A DNA stretch of 5,718 bases from Rickettsiales bacterium. Lineage in GTDB: Bacteria; Pseudomonadota; Alphaproteobacteria; Rickettsiales; UBA1997. The first letter of the stretch is position 1; the number at the start of each line of letters is the position of its first letter. Location: assembly GCA_028040005.1 (NCBI GenBank), contig JAOFKK010000064.1:1-5718 (forward strand). Reading direction: 5' to 3'. The position numbers and the translations under genes are program-made. Below are positions 1 through 5,718 of this stretch, in pieces. The notes below the pieces were generated by a model. The model made no database searches. It was not told the DNA's origin and saw only the letters and a list, made by a program, of their open reading frames with translations.

Positions 1-126
1 TACCCAGTTGGTTACGGAGATTTAAAACAACCCTATAAACTCTGCATCCGTGAAAAAATAACAAACTTTTGTGACCACATGGCGGTTAAAAAGTTCGAAC
101 TTGGTTTATTTACGGGTGGTATTTAA
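1..126 (+). CDS. C-terminal end of an unrecognised protein (5' end outside the window)
   Basis: Reading from base 1 in frame 1 gives 41 residues without a stop, ending with TAA at 124-126. The visible peptide begins YPVGYGDLKQPYKLCIREK and ends FELGLFTGGI. It looks like an ordinary soluble protein tail, with mixed charged and hydrophobic residues and no membrane segment. The frame has no start codon that would make it a complete gene of sensible size, except an internal ATG at 79, so it is best taken as the 3' end of a gene that begins upstream. I do not recognise the family. It runs in the same direction as the STAND ATPase gene, about 225 bases upstream of it, so it could be a partner gene of the defence locus or an unrelated neighbour; the window cannot decide. 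A strong hairpin overlaps its stop codon. Confidence 0.5.
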   Translation, partial: YPVGYGDLKQPYKLCIREKITNFCDHMAVKKFELGLFTGGI

Positions 127-133
127 CCAACCC
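114..133 (+). repeat. Hairpin over the stop codon of the upstream partial gene
   Basis: The arms GGGTGGT (114-120) and ACC-A-ACCC (126-133) pair over seven base pairs with one bulged A at 129 and a five-base loop, ATTTA. The stop codon 124-126 lies in the loop and second arm. No T-run follows, so it is not a canonical intrinsic terminator. It may stabilise the 3' end of the mRNA or weaken read-through into the leader at 127-351. Confidence 0.4.
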
Positions 134-265
134 CCATTTGGCTTTCAATGTTTTCAAGGGTTGCTTTAGTTCGAGAATTGGCGGTTGGCGAGTTTTATTT
201 CGAAAAATTAATAGCATATCTCTTTTGTTTTTACAATTTTCTTATAAATTAGCTACAGCAACTTT

Positions 266-293
266 TTGTTCCGCTCTCTACATGTTTTATCAT
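266..293 (+). promoter_or_regulatory. Possible sigma-70-like promoter for the STAND gene
   Basis: TTGTTC (266-271) and TATCAT (288-293) are separated by 16 bases and could serve as -35 and -10 boxes. This would start transcription near base 300, about 50 bases before the GTG start at 352. The DNA here is AT-rich, so such matches occur by chance. The call rests only on box similarity, spacing and position in the 225-base gene-free leader (127-351). Apart from this candidate, the hairpin at its left end and the Shine-Dalgarno-like stretch at its right end, I see nothing else in that leader. Confidence 0.2.
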
Positions 294-315
294 AGCTATT
301 ATCGTAGGATAATTC

Positions 316-322
316 GGGGAGG
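316..322 (+). promoter_or_regulatory. Strong Shine-Dalgarno-like site GGGGAGG, oddly spaced
   Basis: GGGGAGG is a very good anti-16S match but does not sit at a normal distance from the STAND start. It directly abuts an ATG at 323, lies 17 bases before an ATG at 340 whose frame stops after two codons (ATG CAA TAA), and lies 29 bases before the GTG at 352. The frame from ATG 323 encodes only 10 residues, and its TGA (353-355) overlaps the GTG start at 352, so translational coupling is conceivable. The 346-348 TAA in the STAND frame rules out any start further upstream. Confidence 0.3.
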
Positions 323-351
323 ATGATAATTAAATACTTATGCAATAAATC

Positions 352-1248
352 GTGATAAATAATACTTGGTACATTAACCACTTGAAGCAAATTAAAGAAA
401 AATCTGGCCCTAGATATACACCACATCTAAATATCGAGCTTCCAATTTCCGAAATATTTGAGGGCATCAGTAAAAATAAAAAATTCTATACTGAAATCAG
501 AAAAGAATATGGAGAGTTAATCAATGAGTTTAATGTGGCATCGCAATATGAGGATAGTGCTTTGCAAACGCTGTATAACGAGTTAAAGCAAGATATTGAT
601 AACCTGCTTAAAATAATAGACTCTATTAAAAACTATAATGCGGAACAAATCCCTTGGGATAATATTTATAAACAAGCACAAAAACTAACTGAAAATTTAT
701 GGGTTTTTTCTGACAACTTAAGAAAAGAAAAAGATCGAGTAAAACACATAAAAGCACCTATAAATAAAAATGGAGGTCACCAGCAATCTCCTTCCGAAAA
801 AATTGATTCCTATATTTATCATATCCGTAAAACCATAGAAGTAATTCGTTGTTTTGAAGAAATATCATCCAGCACAAAGGCGAAACTTTCAAATAATCCA
901 TTTTTACTAATCACAGGTAAGGCTGGAAGAGGAAAGACTCATTTGCTATGTGACGTCGCTGAAAACAGGATAAACAATAATTACCCCTTGCCTACCTTTA
1001 TGGTTTTTGGAGAATATTTCTATAATGAAGAGGATTTCTGGACCCAAGCCCTAAAACAGTTGCAAATAAACAATACGATAACAAAGGGAGATTTTTTAAG
1101 TGAGTTAGATAGACTTGGTAAAGAAGCTGAGTGTCGCAGTCTTTTTATAATAGATGCGCTTAATGAAAACATTCCTCAAGCTCCTAATTTTTGGAAGAAT
1201 AACCTTAGTGGAATTATTGATGATATAAAGCACAGTATCCAAATATAG
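352..1248 (+). CDS. STAND NTPase (Avs-like), N-terminal part with Walker A and B; frameshifted
   Basis: This is the N-terminal 298 residues of a large STAND ATPase of the type used as antiviral sensors. Residues 1-40 carry the motif GPRYTP (19-24) followed by LNIELPISEIFEG, which I associate from general knowledge with the start of large Avs-like proteins. Residues about 45-175 look mostly helical. The P-loop is GKAGRGKT at 189-196 (nt 916-939). Walker B is LFIIDALNE at 264-272 (nt 1141-1167), with the DALNE form typical of STAND and NACHT-like ATPases. The frame then stops at TAG 1246-1248. Frame 0 continues the expected fold from about 1230 (residues QYPNIALVISVR), so the stop is best explained by a 1-base deletion. 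GTG 352 is chosen because TAA at 346 blocks any earlier start and because it leaves a short lead before the conserved TWYINHLKQ segment. No nuclease, protease, SIR2 or TIR domain precedes the ATPase. On its own this piece lacks the rest of the ATPase core and is unlikely to work. Confidence 0.8.
   Translation: MINNTWYINHLKQIKEKSGPRYTPHLNIELPISEIFEGISKNKKFYTEIRKEYGELINEFNVASQYEDSALQTLYNELKQDIDNLLKIIDSIKNYNAEQIPWDNIYKQAQKLTENLWVFSDNLRKEKDRVKHIKAPINKNGGHQQSPSEKIDSYIYHIRKTIEVIRCFEEISSSTKAKLSNNPFLLITGKAGRGKTHLLCDVAENRINNNYPLPTFMVFGEYFYNEEDFWTQALKQLQINNTITKGDFLSELDRLGKEAECRSLFIIDALNENIPQAPNFWKNNLSGIIDDIKHSIQI
1224..1248 (+). other. Frameshift site splitting the STAND ATPase
   Basis: The shift from frame 1 (start 352) to frame 0 (CDS to 4517) must fall between TGA at 1221-1223, the last upstream stop in frame 0, and TAG at 1246-1248, the stop of frame 1. 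Across this interval frame 1 reads IKHSIQI then stop. Frame 0 reads AQYPNIALVISVRLGFENEV and runs straight into the downstream ORF. The ATPase motif order (Walker B, then a strand ending SVR) is restored by adding one base. No X_XXY_YYZ slippery heptamer is in phase and no long homopolymer is present, so a real deletion is favoured over programmed frameshifting. Confidence 0.8.
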
Positions 1249-1286
1249 CATTAGTAATAAGTGTTCGTTTAGGGTTTGAAAATGAG

Positions 1287-4200
1287 GTGTTAACAGAGAA
1301 GCAAAAAAGCCTTTTTGTTGAAGAGGAGCATCAAGGATTTCAATTTAAAGAATGGGAGGCTGTAAACAAATTTTTTAAGGAATTTCAATTACCTCTTCCA
1401 GAAATACCGCTGTTAACACCAGAGTTTAAAGAGCCACTATTTCTATTATTATTCTGCAAAGCTTTCCAAAAAAGAAAGGGTAAGAAAAAACAGGTTTTTA
1501 GAGGTCATGAAGGTGCCACCTATATTTTTGAATCTTTTATTCTTAATTCTACTGAAATTATAGCAGATAAATTTAGTATTAAAAAAGGCAAAGATAAAGA
1601 CCCAAAGCGCAATGTTTGGAATGGCATCATTAAAGAGATAGCAAGCGAGATGATAAATGGTCAAAACTATGACAGAATTTCAGAAGAAAAATTAAATGAT
1701 ATAATTTATAGAGCTTATCCAGAAATCAATATTGGAGAATTTTCTAAGGCTCTTGAGGATAATATGTTAATTATAAAAGTGCCAAGATACACCAAAAGTA
1801 ATGAGCATAGTGGCTTTAATATCAGATTCCCATTTCAAAAATTCAGCGACCACTTAATAGGAAGATACATATTTAAGAAATATGAGGCGGAATTTGGAAA
1901 ATCCAATAAAAACCTCACAACTGCTAAGCAATTTTTTTCAAAGAGAAGAAAGATTGGAAAATTTTTGTCAAATTCTTGGAACAGAGGAATTATAGAGGCC
2001 TTATCAATTCAATGCCCTGAACAATTAAGGGGTATTGAGTTTATTGATGTGGCTCCATATTTAATAAAAAAACAAGATTATCACTTTATGCAATTAGCGC
2101 AGGAAGCTTTTATAGAAAGTTTTGTCTGGAGAAATCCAAATTCATTTTCAAAAGATTTGCATAACACCAAAAGAATCATAAATCAAAATATTATAAAAAC
2201 TAATTCAGGCCATGAAAAACTTTTGAATGCTTTCTTATCAGTTGCATCAATCCCGAATCATCCATTTAACGCAGAATTTTTACACCAACATCTTTCAAAG
2301 CTATCAATGCCTAAGAGAGACTCTTGGTGGTCAACTTTTCTTCATGATGAGCATGGGGGAGAGGAAGCTGTCGCTAGATTGTTGCAGTGGTCTTGGTCCG
2401 ATCAAGACAAATCACATATAAGCGACGACTCTATTTTTTTAATATCTATTACGATTTCTTGGTTCTTAACAACATCCAGTAGGTTTGTAAGAGATAAAGC
2501 AACAAAAGGACTTGTCTGCTTGTTACAAGATAGAATTCATATAATACCAAATCTTCTTAGAAAATTTCAGGCCATAAAAGAGGAAAATAAAGATATCTAT
2601 ATTACTGAAAGACTTTTTGCCGTTGCCTATGGTTGCGTCTTAAGAAATCAAGAAGATAAGGAAAATCTAAAAAAACTCGCTGAGTGGGTTTATGAGGAGA
2701 TATTTAAAAATCAAAAGCCTCCCGTTCATATATTACTGCGCGACTATGCTCGTGGTATTATTGAAACCGCCCTAATAAGAAATATCGACATTAATATAAA
2801 TAAAAACAATATTAATCCGCCTTATAAAAGTGATTTTTCGGTACAGATTCCGACAAAAGAAGAGTTAGAAAAAAAATATTACCCAAAGGATTTTTTTGAA
2901 GATAAAACAAAGGATAGAGGATTTCTTGATATTTGGTTTTCAGTTATGGATTTTGGTGATTTTGCCAGATATGTAATTGGAACGAATAGCAGTTCTAGCA
3001 ATTGGAGTGGAAGAAAGTTGGGAATGTCAGATCCAAATAGAAAAAAGATGCTGAAAGAATTTAAAGAAAATTTATCAAAAAATCAAAAAGAATTATTTGA
3101 AATAGCCACAAACGGATTGCTTGGTAGCTCAATACACATGTTCATTGATGATATTCGAAGCGAAGATAAATCAGGTGTAAAACAACAAAAAAGTAAAAGA
3201 AAATTGGAGCGTGAAAAAGCCTTTATTGAGTTCGAGGAATCATTGTTAAAAGATAAATATTCTTACTTCAAGAAAGAAATTAGACCTTTTTTTGATGATT
3301 CTGGAACAATAAGAGATCCGCTAGATAATTTTGATTTAAAAATTGCACAGAGATGGATTTTTAATAGAGTTGTTGAATTAGGCTACAGCCCTAAGCTACA
3401 TGGAGATTTTGATAAAAGGGTTAATGATTATAATAATCGTCATAATGGCAGGTCAGAGAATAAGCCAGAAAGAATTGGAAAGAAGTATCAATGGATTGCT
3501 TATCATGAATTTATGGCGCTAATTTCTGACAACTTTGAATTTAAGTGTAATAGTTGGGATGAGCCAGGCTTGCAGAACAATTACAAAGGCTCGTGGAATC
3601 CTTTTGTTAGAGATATTGATCCTTCTTTTATTTTGCAAAACAATAACCATACAAAAAATCCTACAAACCTCTTAAAGTGGCCATCGGTATATTGCCATTA
3701 TAACGCGTGGGAAAAGAAAGAGTCTAATGAAGATTGGATCAAGGTTAATAGTGATTTACCTAATGCAAAAAATATTATTAATGTCAAAGATGATTTTAGT
3801 CAAGAATGGTTAATTCTTGAAGGATATCTAGAGTGGCAAGAAGAAACTCCTCCTGAACATAAAAAATACGATATTCCCGTCAGGCAAGTTTGGTATATGG
3901 TCAAAAGCTATATTGTAAAAAAAGAATATATAGAAGAGCTTTTTAAATGGGCTACAAAACAGAATTTTATGGGAAGATGGATGCCACAATCCCATGATTT
4001 TTATGAAGCCTTCCTGGGAGAATATCCAAATCACGAAGCTCTTAAATATTTAAGGGAAAGTGACATTGATAAAATAGAATTAAAAGAAGAGGGAGATAGT
4101 CAATTTATTCCTGCAATTATTACCGATGATTCTTATTTGAACGAAAAAACTTTAGATTGCTCTCTAGAGGAAGGTCTATCCTTAAAATTGCCTTGTAGGT

Positions 4201-4517
4201 GGATAATTAATCAAATGAATTTACATCACCGTAACCTCGATGGAAAATTCTATGATAAGGCAAAAAATCTTGTAGTAACTCCTGCAGATGTTCAGACAGA
4301 AGACTTTTTATCAAGAAAATTGTTAATCCATAAGCAGTCGTTTATTAATTTCTTAGAAAAAAATGGCTATACAATCCTTTGGACCCTGTTAGGAGAAAAG
4401 CAATTGATTGGAGGGGGTATGTCTGGAAAAAGAGATTTTACCCCAAGACTAGAAATAAGCGGCTCATATAAATTGAATCATAAAAATGATATTATGGGTA
4501 AAAATCATTATAAGTGA
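1287..4517 (+). CDS. STAND NTPase (Avs-like), remainder of ATPase plus C-terminal sensor region; frameshifted
   Basis: This frame holds 1,076 residues from the only in-frame start codon, GTG 1287. Coding homology evidently begins earlier, at about 1224-1230, so GTG 1287 is probably an internal valine. A weak AGGG lies 12 bases upstream. Residues about 36-60 (PLPEIPLLTPEFKEPLFLLL) and 181-196 (FPFQKFSDHLIGRYIF) look like the helical and winged-helix parts that follow a NACHT/STAND ATPase. Residues about 230-500 are helical and repeat-like, with FNAEFLHQHL (327-336) and SWFLTTSSRFVRDKATKGL (391-409). From about 540 the chain is mixed and aromatic-rich; RWIFNRVVELGY (689-700), GKKYQWIAYHEFMA (731-744) and TILWTLLGEKQLIGGG (1029-1044) resemble, from memory, blocks conserved in Avs-type proteins. 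In that family the C-terminal region binds a phage protein and triggers oligomerisation. The ligand here cannot be read from sequence. Joined to the 352-1248 part, the protein is about 1,388 residues. Avs subtype is not assigned. The long open frame without further breaks suggests the deletion is recent or artefactual. Confidence 0.8.
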   Translation: MLTEKQKSLFVEEEHQGFQFKEWEAVNKFFKEFQLPLPEIPLLTPEFKEPLFLLLFCKAFQKRKGKKKQVFRGHEGATYIFESFILNSTEIIADKFSIKKGKDKDPKRNVWNGIIKEIASEMINGQNYDRISEEKLNDIIYRAYPEINIGEFSKALEDNMLIIKVPRYTKSNEHSGFNIRFPFQKFSDHLIGRYIFKKYEAEFGKSNKNLTTAKQFFSKRRKIGKFLSNSWNRGIIEALSIQCPEQLRGIEFIDVAPYLIKKQDYHFMQLAQEAFIESFVWRNPNSFSKDLHNTKRIINQNIIKTNSGHEKLLNAFLSVASIPNHPFNAEFLHQHLSKLSMPKRDSWWSTFLHDEHGGEEAVARLLQWSWSDQDKSHISDDSIFLISITISWFLTTSSRFVRDKATKGLVCLLQDRIHIIPNLLRKFQAIKEENKDIYITERLFAVAYGCVLRNQEDKENLKKLAEWVYEEIFKNQKPPVHILLRDYARGIIETALIRNIDININKNNINPPYKSDFSVQIPTKEELEKKYYPKDFFEDKTKDRGFLDIWFSVMDFGDFARYVIGTNSSSSNWSGRKLGMSDPNRKKMLKEFKENLSKNQKELFEIATNGLLGSSIHMFIDDIRSEDKSGVKQQKSKRKLEREKAFIEFEESLLKDKYSYFKKEIRPFFDDSGTIRDPLDNFDLKIAQRWIFNRVVELGYSPKLHGDFDKRVNDYNNRHNGRSENKPERIGKKYQWIAYHEFMALISDNFEFKCNSWDEPGLQNNYKGSWNPFVRDIDPSFILQNNNHTKNPTNLLKWPSVYCHYNAWEKKESNEDWIKVNSDLPNAKNIINVKDDFSQEWLILEGYLEWQEETPPEHKKYDIPVRQVWYMVKSYIVKKEYIEELFKWATKQNFMGRWMPQSHDFYEAFLGEYPNHEALKYLRESDIDKIELKEEGDSQFIPAIITDDSYLNEKTLDCSLEEGLSLKLPCRWIINQMNLHHRNLDGKFYDKAKNLVVTPADVQTEDFLSRKLLIHKQSFINFLEKNGYTILWTLLGEKQLIGGGMSGKRDFTPRLEISGSYKLNHKNDIMGKNHYK

Positions 4518-4587
4518 ATCTAAATAATAGAGCGCACCTCCCCTTCTTCCACTTGACTTCAACCCCCTTCCAAGCAAACATAGACAT

Positions 4588-4626
4588 AGCTTAAAGCCTT
4601 TCCAATGCTGGCTATAAAGCTTTTTT
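4588..4626 (+). terminator. Likely intrinsic terminator after the STAND gene
   Basis: AGCTT (4588-4592) pairs with AAGCT (4617-4621), and AGCC (4595-4598) pairs with GGCT (4610-4613). The two helices are separated by a small internal loop and closed by an 11-base loop. A run of six T (4621-4626) follows at once. It lies about 70 bases after the stop at 4515-4517 and ends 27 bases before the next start. This suggests that the 79-residue gene is mostly not a read-through partner of the STAND gene, or that the hairpin attenuates its expression. Confidence 0.5.
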
Positions 4627-4641
4627 ATTTATTAACTTTTT

Positions 4642-4647
4642 AGGAGG
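4642..4647 (+). promoter_or_regulatory. Consensus ribosome binding site AGGAGG
   Basis: AGGAGG lies six bases before ATG 4654, an ideal sequence and spacing. It fixes the start of the 79-residue gene and supports that this short frame is a real, well-translated gene. Confidence 0.85.
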
Positions 4648-4653
4648 AAAATC

Positions 4654-4893
4654 ATGGAAGAAAAAGAAAATCTAGTCAAAAGATTAGAGCAATATTTGAG
4701 TGGCAAAATTGGCTACCATATATTGAGGTCATCACTGCAGAAATGTGCTTCTGATTTAAACGAATTTGTAAAAGAGAGCCACGAATTTTCTGTTGAGCAA
4801 TTATTTGGAATCGTGGCATTTTCTGACCACATTAAAAATCAGCTTGAGGTTTTAAATAAAGAATTAGCTTCAAGAGTAGAAGACAAAGAATAG
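4654..4893 (+). CDS. Small helical protein of unknown function, 79 residues
   Basis: The gene starts at ATG 4654 behind an AGGAGG site and ends at TAG 4891-4893. The product is short, charged and free of membrane segments or a signal peptide. Residues about 3-17, 20-40 and 46-75 look helical. The last helix (EQLFGIVAFSDHIKNQLEVLNKEL) has spaced hydrophobic residues and could form a coiled-coil or helical bundle. There is one cysteine at 31 and no metal-binding cluster. I do not recognise the family and assign no function. It lies between the STAND gene and the convergent recombinase operon, with terminator-like hairpins on both sides, so it is probably transcribed alone, though I see no convincing promoter. 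It could be cargo of the mobile element, a small regulator, or a partner of the defence gene; nothing in the sequence favours one of these. Confidence 0.75.
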   Translation: MEEKENLVKRLEQYLSGKIGYHILRSSLQKCASDLNEFVKESHEFSVEQLFGIVAFSDHIKNQLEVLNKELASRVEDKE

Positions 4894-4908
4894 ACCCATC
4901 CGCACATC

Positions 4909-4938
4909 AAATGCATTGCTGTGCCAAGCATTTATTTT
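4909..4938 (+). terminator. Likely intrinsic terminator after the 79-residue gene
   Basis: AAATGC (4909-4914) pairs with GCATTT (4928-4933), and after a bulged A the stem continues with TTG (4916-4918) to CAA (4925-4927), closing on a six-base loop. TTTT at 4935-4938 follows. It sits 15 bases after the stop codon at 4891-4893 and between convergent transcripts. It could also slow minus-strand transcription arriving from the recombinase operon, but on that strand the T-run after the stem is short. Confidence 0.45.
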
Positions 4939-5003
4939 AAAAATTATTCCCATCTAGACTACAGAATACATCTCTCAAAAATCAGTAGTAAAAATCAAAA
5001 AAA

Positions 5004-5405
5004 TTAAAACCCCCACATCTCCTCTTGCTCTTGCCAAATTTCCGGTGCTTTTTTAGCAAAAATATCCTGCAATCTTAATTCTCTTGGTGCTGTGCCATTA
5101 ACAATTGCTTCGACAATTTTTGGTGAGATAAAATTAAGGCGATAAACCTTAGTGGCGTGAGAGTTGGAAATTTCCTCATCTCTGGCAATATCCGACAAAG
5201 AGTTAATTTTATTGCCTTCATCTTCAATGATTGTTTTCCATTGATAGGCTTTGGCGAAGGCTTTTAGCAATTTATCATCAAAGTTTTTTGCCTGACTTTG
5301 ACCTTGTGGCAAAATTAACATTGCTGCACCGCCTCTTTTTCTGATTTGCAGCGGAACGAATATTTGGATGATATTTTCGTCAATTTGTCTTTTTTCTATT
5401 TCCAT
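5004..5405 (-). CDS. Recombinase-associated HTH protein, 133 residues
   Basis: This is the small protein that commonly follows large serine recombinase genes in alphaproteobacterial mobile elements. The family shows an N-terminal basic beta-rich part, then an HTH-like segment, then a conserved acidic/aromatic end. Here residues 11-33 (IIQIFVPLQIRKRGG, then an ILP end) match the first part. Residues about 45-60 (KLLKAFAKAYQW) and 67-104 (SLSDIARDEEIS, then FISPKIVEAIVNG) form a ParB/KorB-like helix-turn-helix. The C-terminus (QEQEEMWGF) matches the family's characteristic ending. It starts at ATG 5405, three bases after the stop of the recombinase gene, and has only a weak GGA ahead of it, so it is probably translated by coupling. 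It likely binds DNA and assists or regulates the recombinase, which is inference from the pairing. It converges on the 79-residue gene across about 110 bases. Confidence 0.7.
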   Translation of the reverse strand: MEIEKRQIDENIIQIFVPLQIRKRGGAAMLILPQGQSQAKNFDDKLLKAFAKAYQWKTIIEDEGNKINSLSDIARDEEISNSHATKVYRLNFISPKIVEAIVNGTAPRELRLQDIFAKKAPEIWQEQEEMWGF

Positions 5406-5408
5406 TTT

Positions 5409-5718
5409 TTATCCATTAATTTCGTTATTAAGAGAATTTAAGCCCTGTTTGTAGATATTGATATTCATGCCATCTGGATTGATGGTGATGTCTCTAACTA
5501 GAAGATTAATAACTCTTGCCTGTTCTGGCGGAAATAGCTCATCCCAGACCTTATTAGTTGATTTGAATGAGTTAATTATCTCATTATCAGGAATCTGCTC
5601 ATTTTTGTTTTTAATGGCACTGGAAATAATCTCTGGTTTTTGCAGGATATTTAAAACTTGGTTCGTTACCAATTCCTCAGTTTCACTTGCTGGAATTCTG
5701 CCAACTTGGCATTGTTCA
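5409..5718 (-). CDS. Large serine recombinase, C-terminal part (N-terminus outside the window)
   Basis: The minus-strand frame is open from the window edge to the stop at 5409-5411, so the gene enters from the right and only its last 102 residues are seen. The first visible residues (CQVGRIPASETEELV) correspond to the segment that follows the zinc beta-ribbon in large serine recombinases. They are followed by a helical stretch (NQVLNILQKPEI), then the conserved ending VWDELFPPEQARVINLLV and DITINPDGMNINIYKQGL. The N-terminal resolvase domain with the catalytic serine is not in the window, so activity cannot be judged. A TTG or similar start inside this window is not the true start, because the frame continues through the edge. 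Such enzymes integrate, excise or invert mobile DNA. Being directly followed by the HTH accessory gene in the same operon supports the identification. Confidence 0.8.
   Translation of the reverse strand, partial: EQCQVGRIPASETEELVTNQVLNILQKPEIISSAIKNKNEQIPDNEIINSFKSTNKVWDELFPPEQARVINLLVRDITINPDGMNINIYKQGLNSLNNEING

Noticed and set aside
138..326. 62-residue plus-strand frame from a TTG start
   Set aside because: It has no ribosome binding site, an unlikely start codon, and a composition (many F, Y, S, R) typical of translated AT-rich non-coding DNA.
1221..1250. Programmed -1 frameshift site
   Set aside because: No in-phase slippery heptamer is found in the allowed window; the closest sequence, TATAAAG, does not permit re-pairing of both tRNAs.
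1449..1664. 71-residue minus-strand frame
   Set aside because: It lies wholly inside the STAND gene on the opposite strand and looks like a shadow of that coding sequence.
2227..2421. 64-residue plus-strand frame
   Set aside because: It overlaps the conserved helical region of the STAND protein in another frame and has no independent start signal.
3828..4034. 68-residue minus-strand frame rich in F and I
   Set aside because: It is antisense to the C-terminal part of the STAND protein; the hydrophobic look comes from reverse-reading lysine and glutamate codons.
1..5718. CRISPR array, tRNA or rRNA genes, insertion sequence ends
   Set aside because: I saw no regularly spaced repeats, tRNA-like arms or terminal inverted repeats with a transposase.

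Overview
The window is AT-rich bacterial accessory DNA. Its core is one very large gene for a STAND-type P-loop ATPase resembling the Avs (antiviral STAND, AVAST) anti-phage sensors. Beside it, on the opposite strand, is the downstream end of a large serine recombinase operon. The paired arrangement of a recombinase followed by a small HTH accessory protein is, from general knowledge, common in alphaproteobacterial mobile elements. With the strong AT bias this suggests a low-GC alphaproteobacterium (for example a Rickettsiales- or Holosporales-like lineage), but the host is inference only.

Layout: 1-126 is the 3' end of an unrecognised plus-strand gene. It ends in a strong hairpin that spans its stop codon. 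127-351 is non-coding leader with a purine-rich Shine-Dalgarno-like site and a weak possible promoter. 352-4517 is the STAND ATPase. It is split by an apparent 1-base deletion near 1224-1248: the first reading frame (352-1248) carries the N-terminal domain, Walker A and Walker B, and the second (1287-4517) carries the rest of the ATPase and the long C-terminal sensor region. Read through the shift, the two parts make about 1,388 residues. A likely intrinsic terminator follows at 4588-4626. Then comes a 79-residue helical protein of unknown function with a near-ideal ribosome binding site (4654-4893), and a second hairpin terminator (4909-4938). From 5718 down to 5004 on the minus strand lie the C-terminal part of a large serine recombinase and its 133-residue accessory protein.

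How the parts fit: the STAND protein would act as a cytoplasmic sensor that oligomerises on recognising a phage component. No known nuclease, protease or SIR2 effector domain is visible in it or in the neighbouring complete genes, so its output is unknown. The recombinase pair is the probable mobility module of the island. The frameshift lies between Walker B and the next conserved ATPase motif, so the defence gene is probably broken in this genome unless the break is a sequence error or is bypassed. The most interesting open points are this break, the missing effector, and the unidentified 79-residue neighbour.
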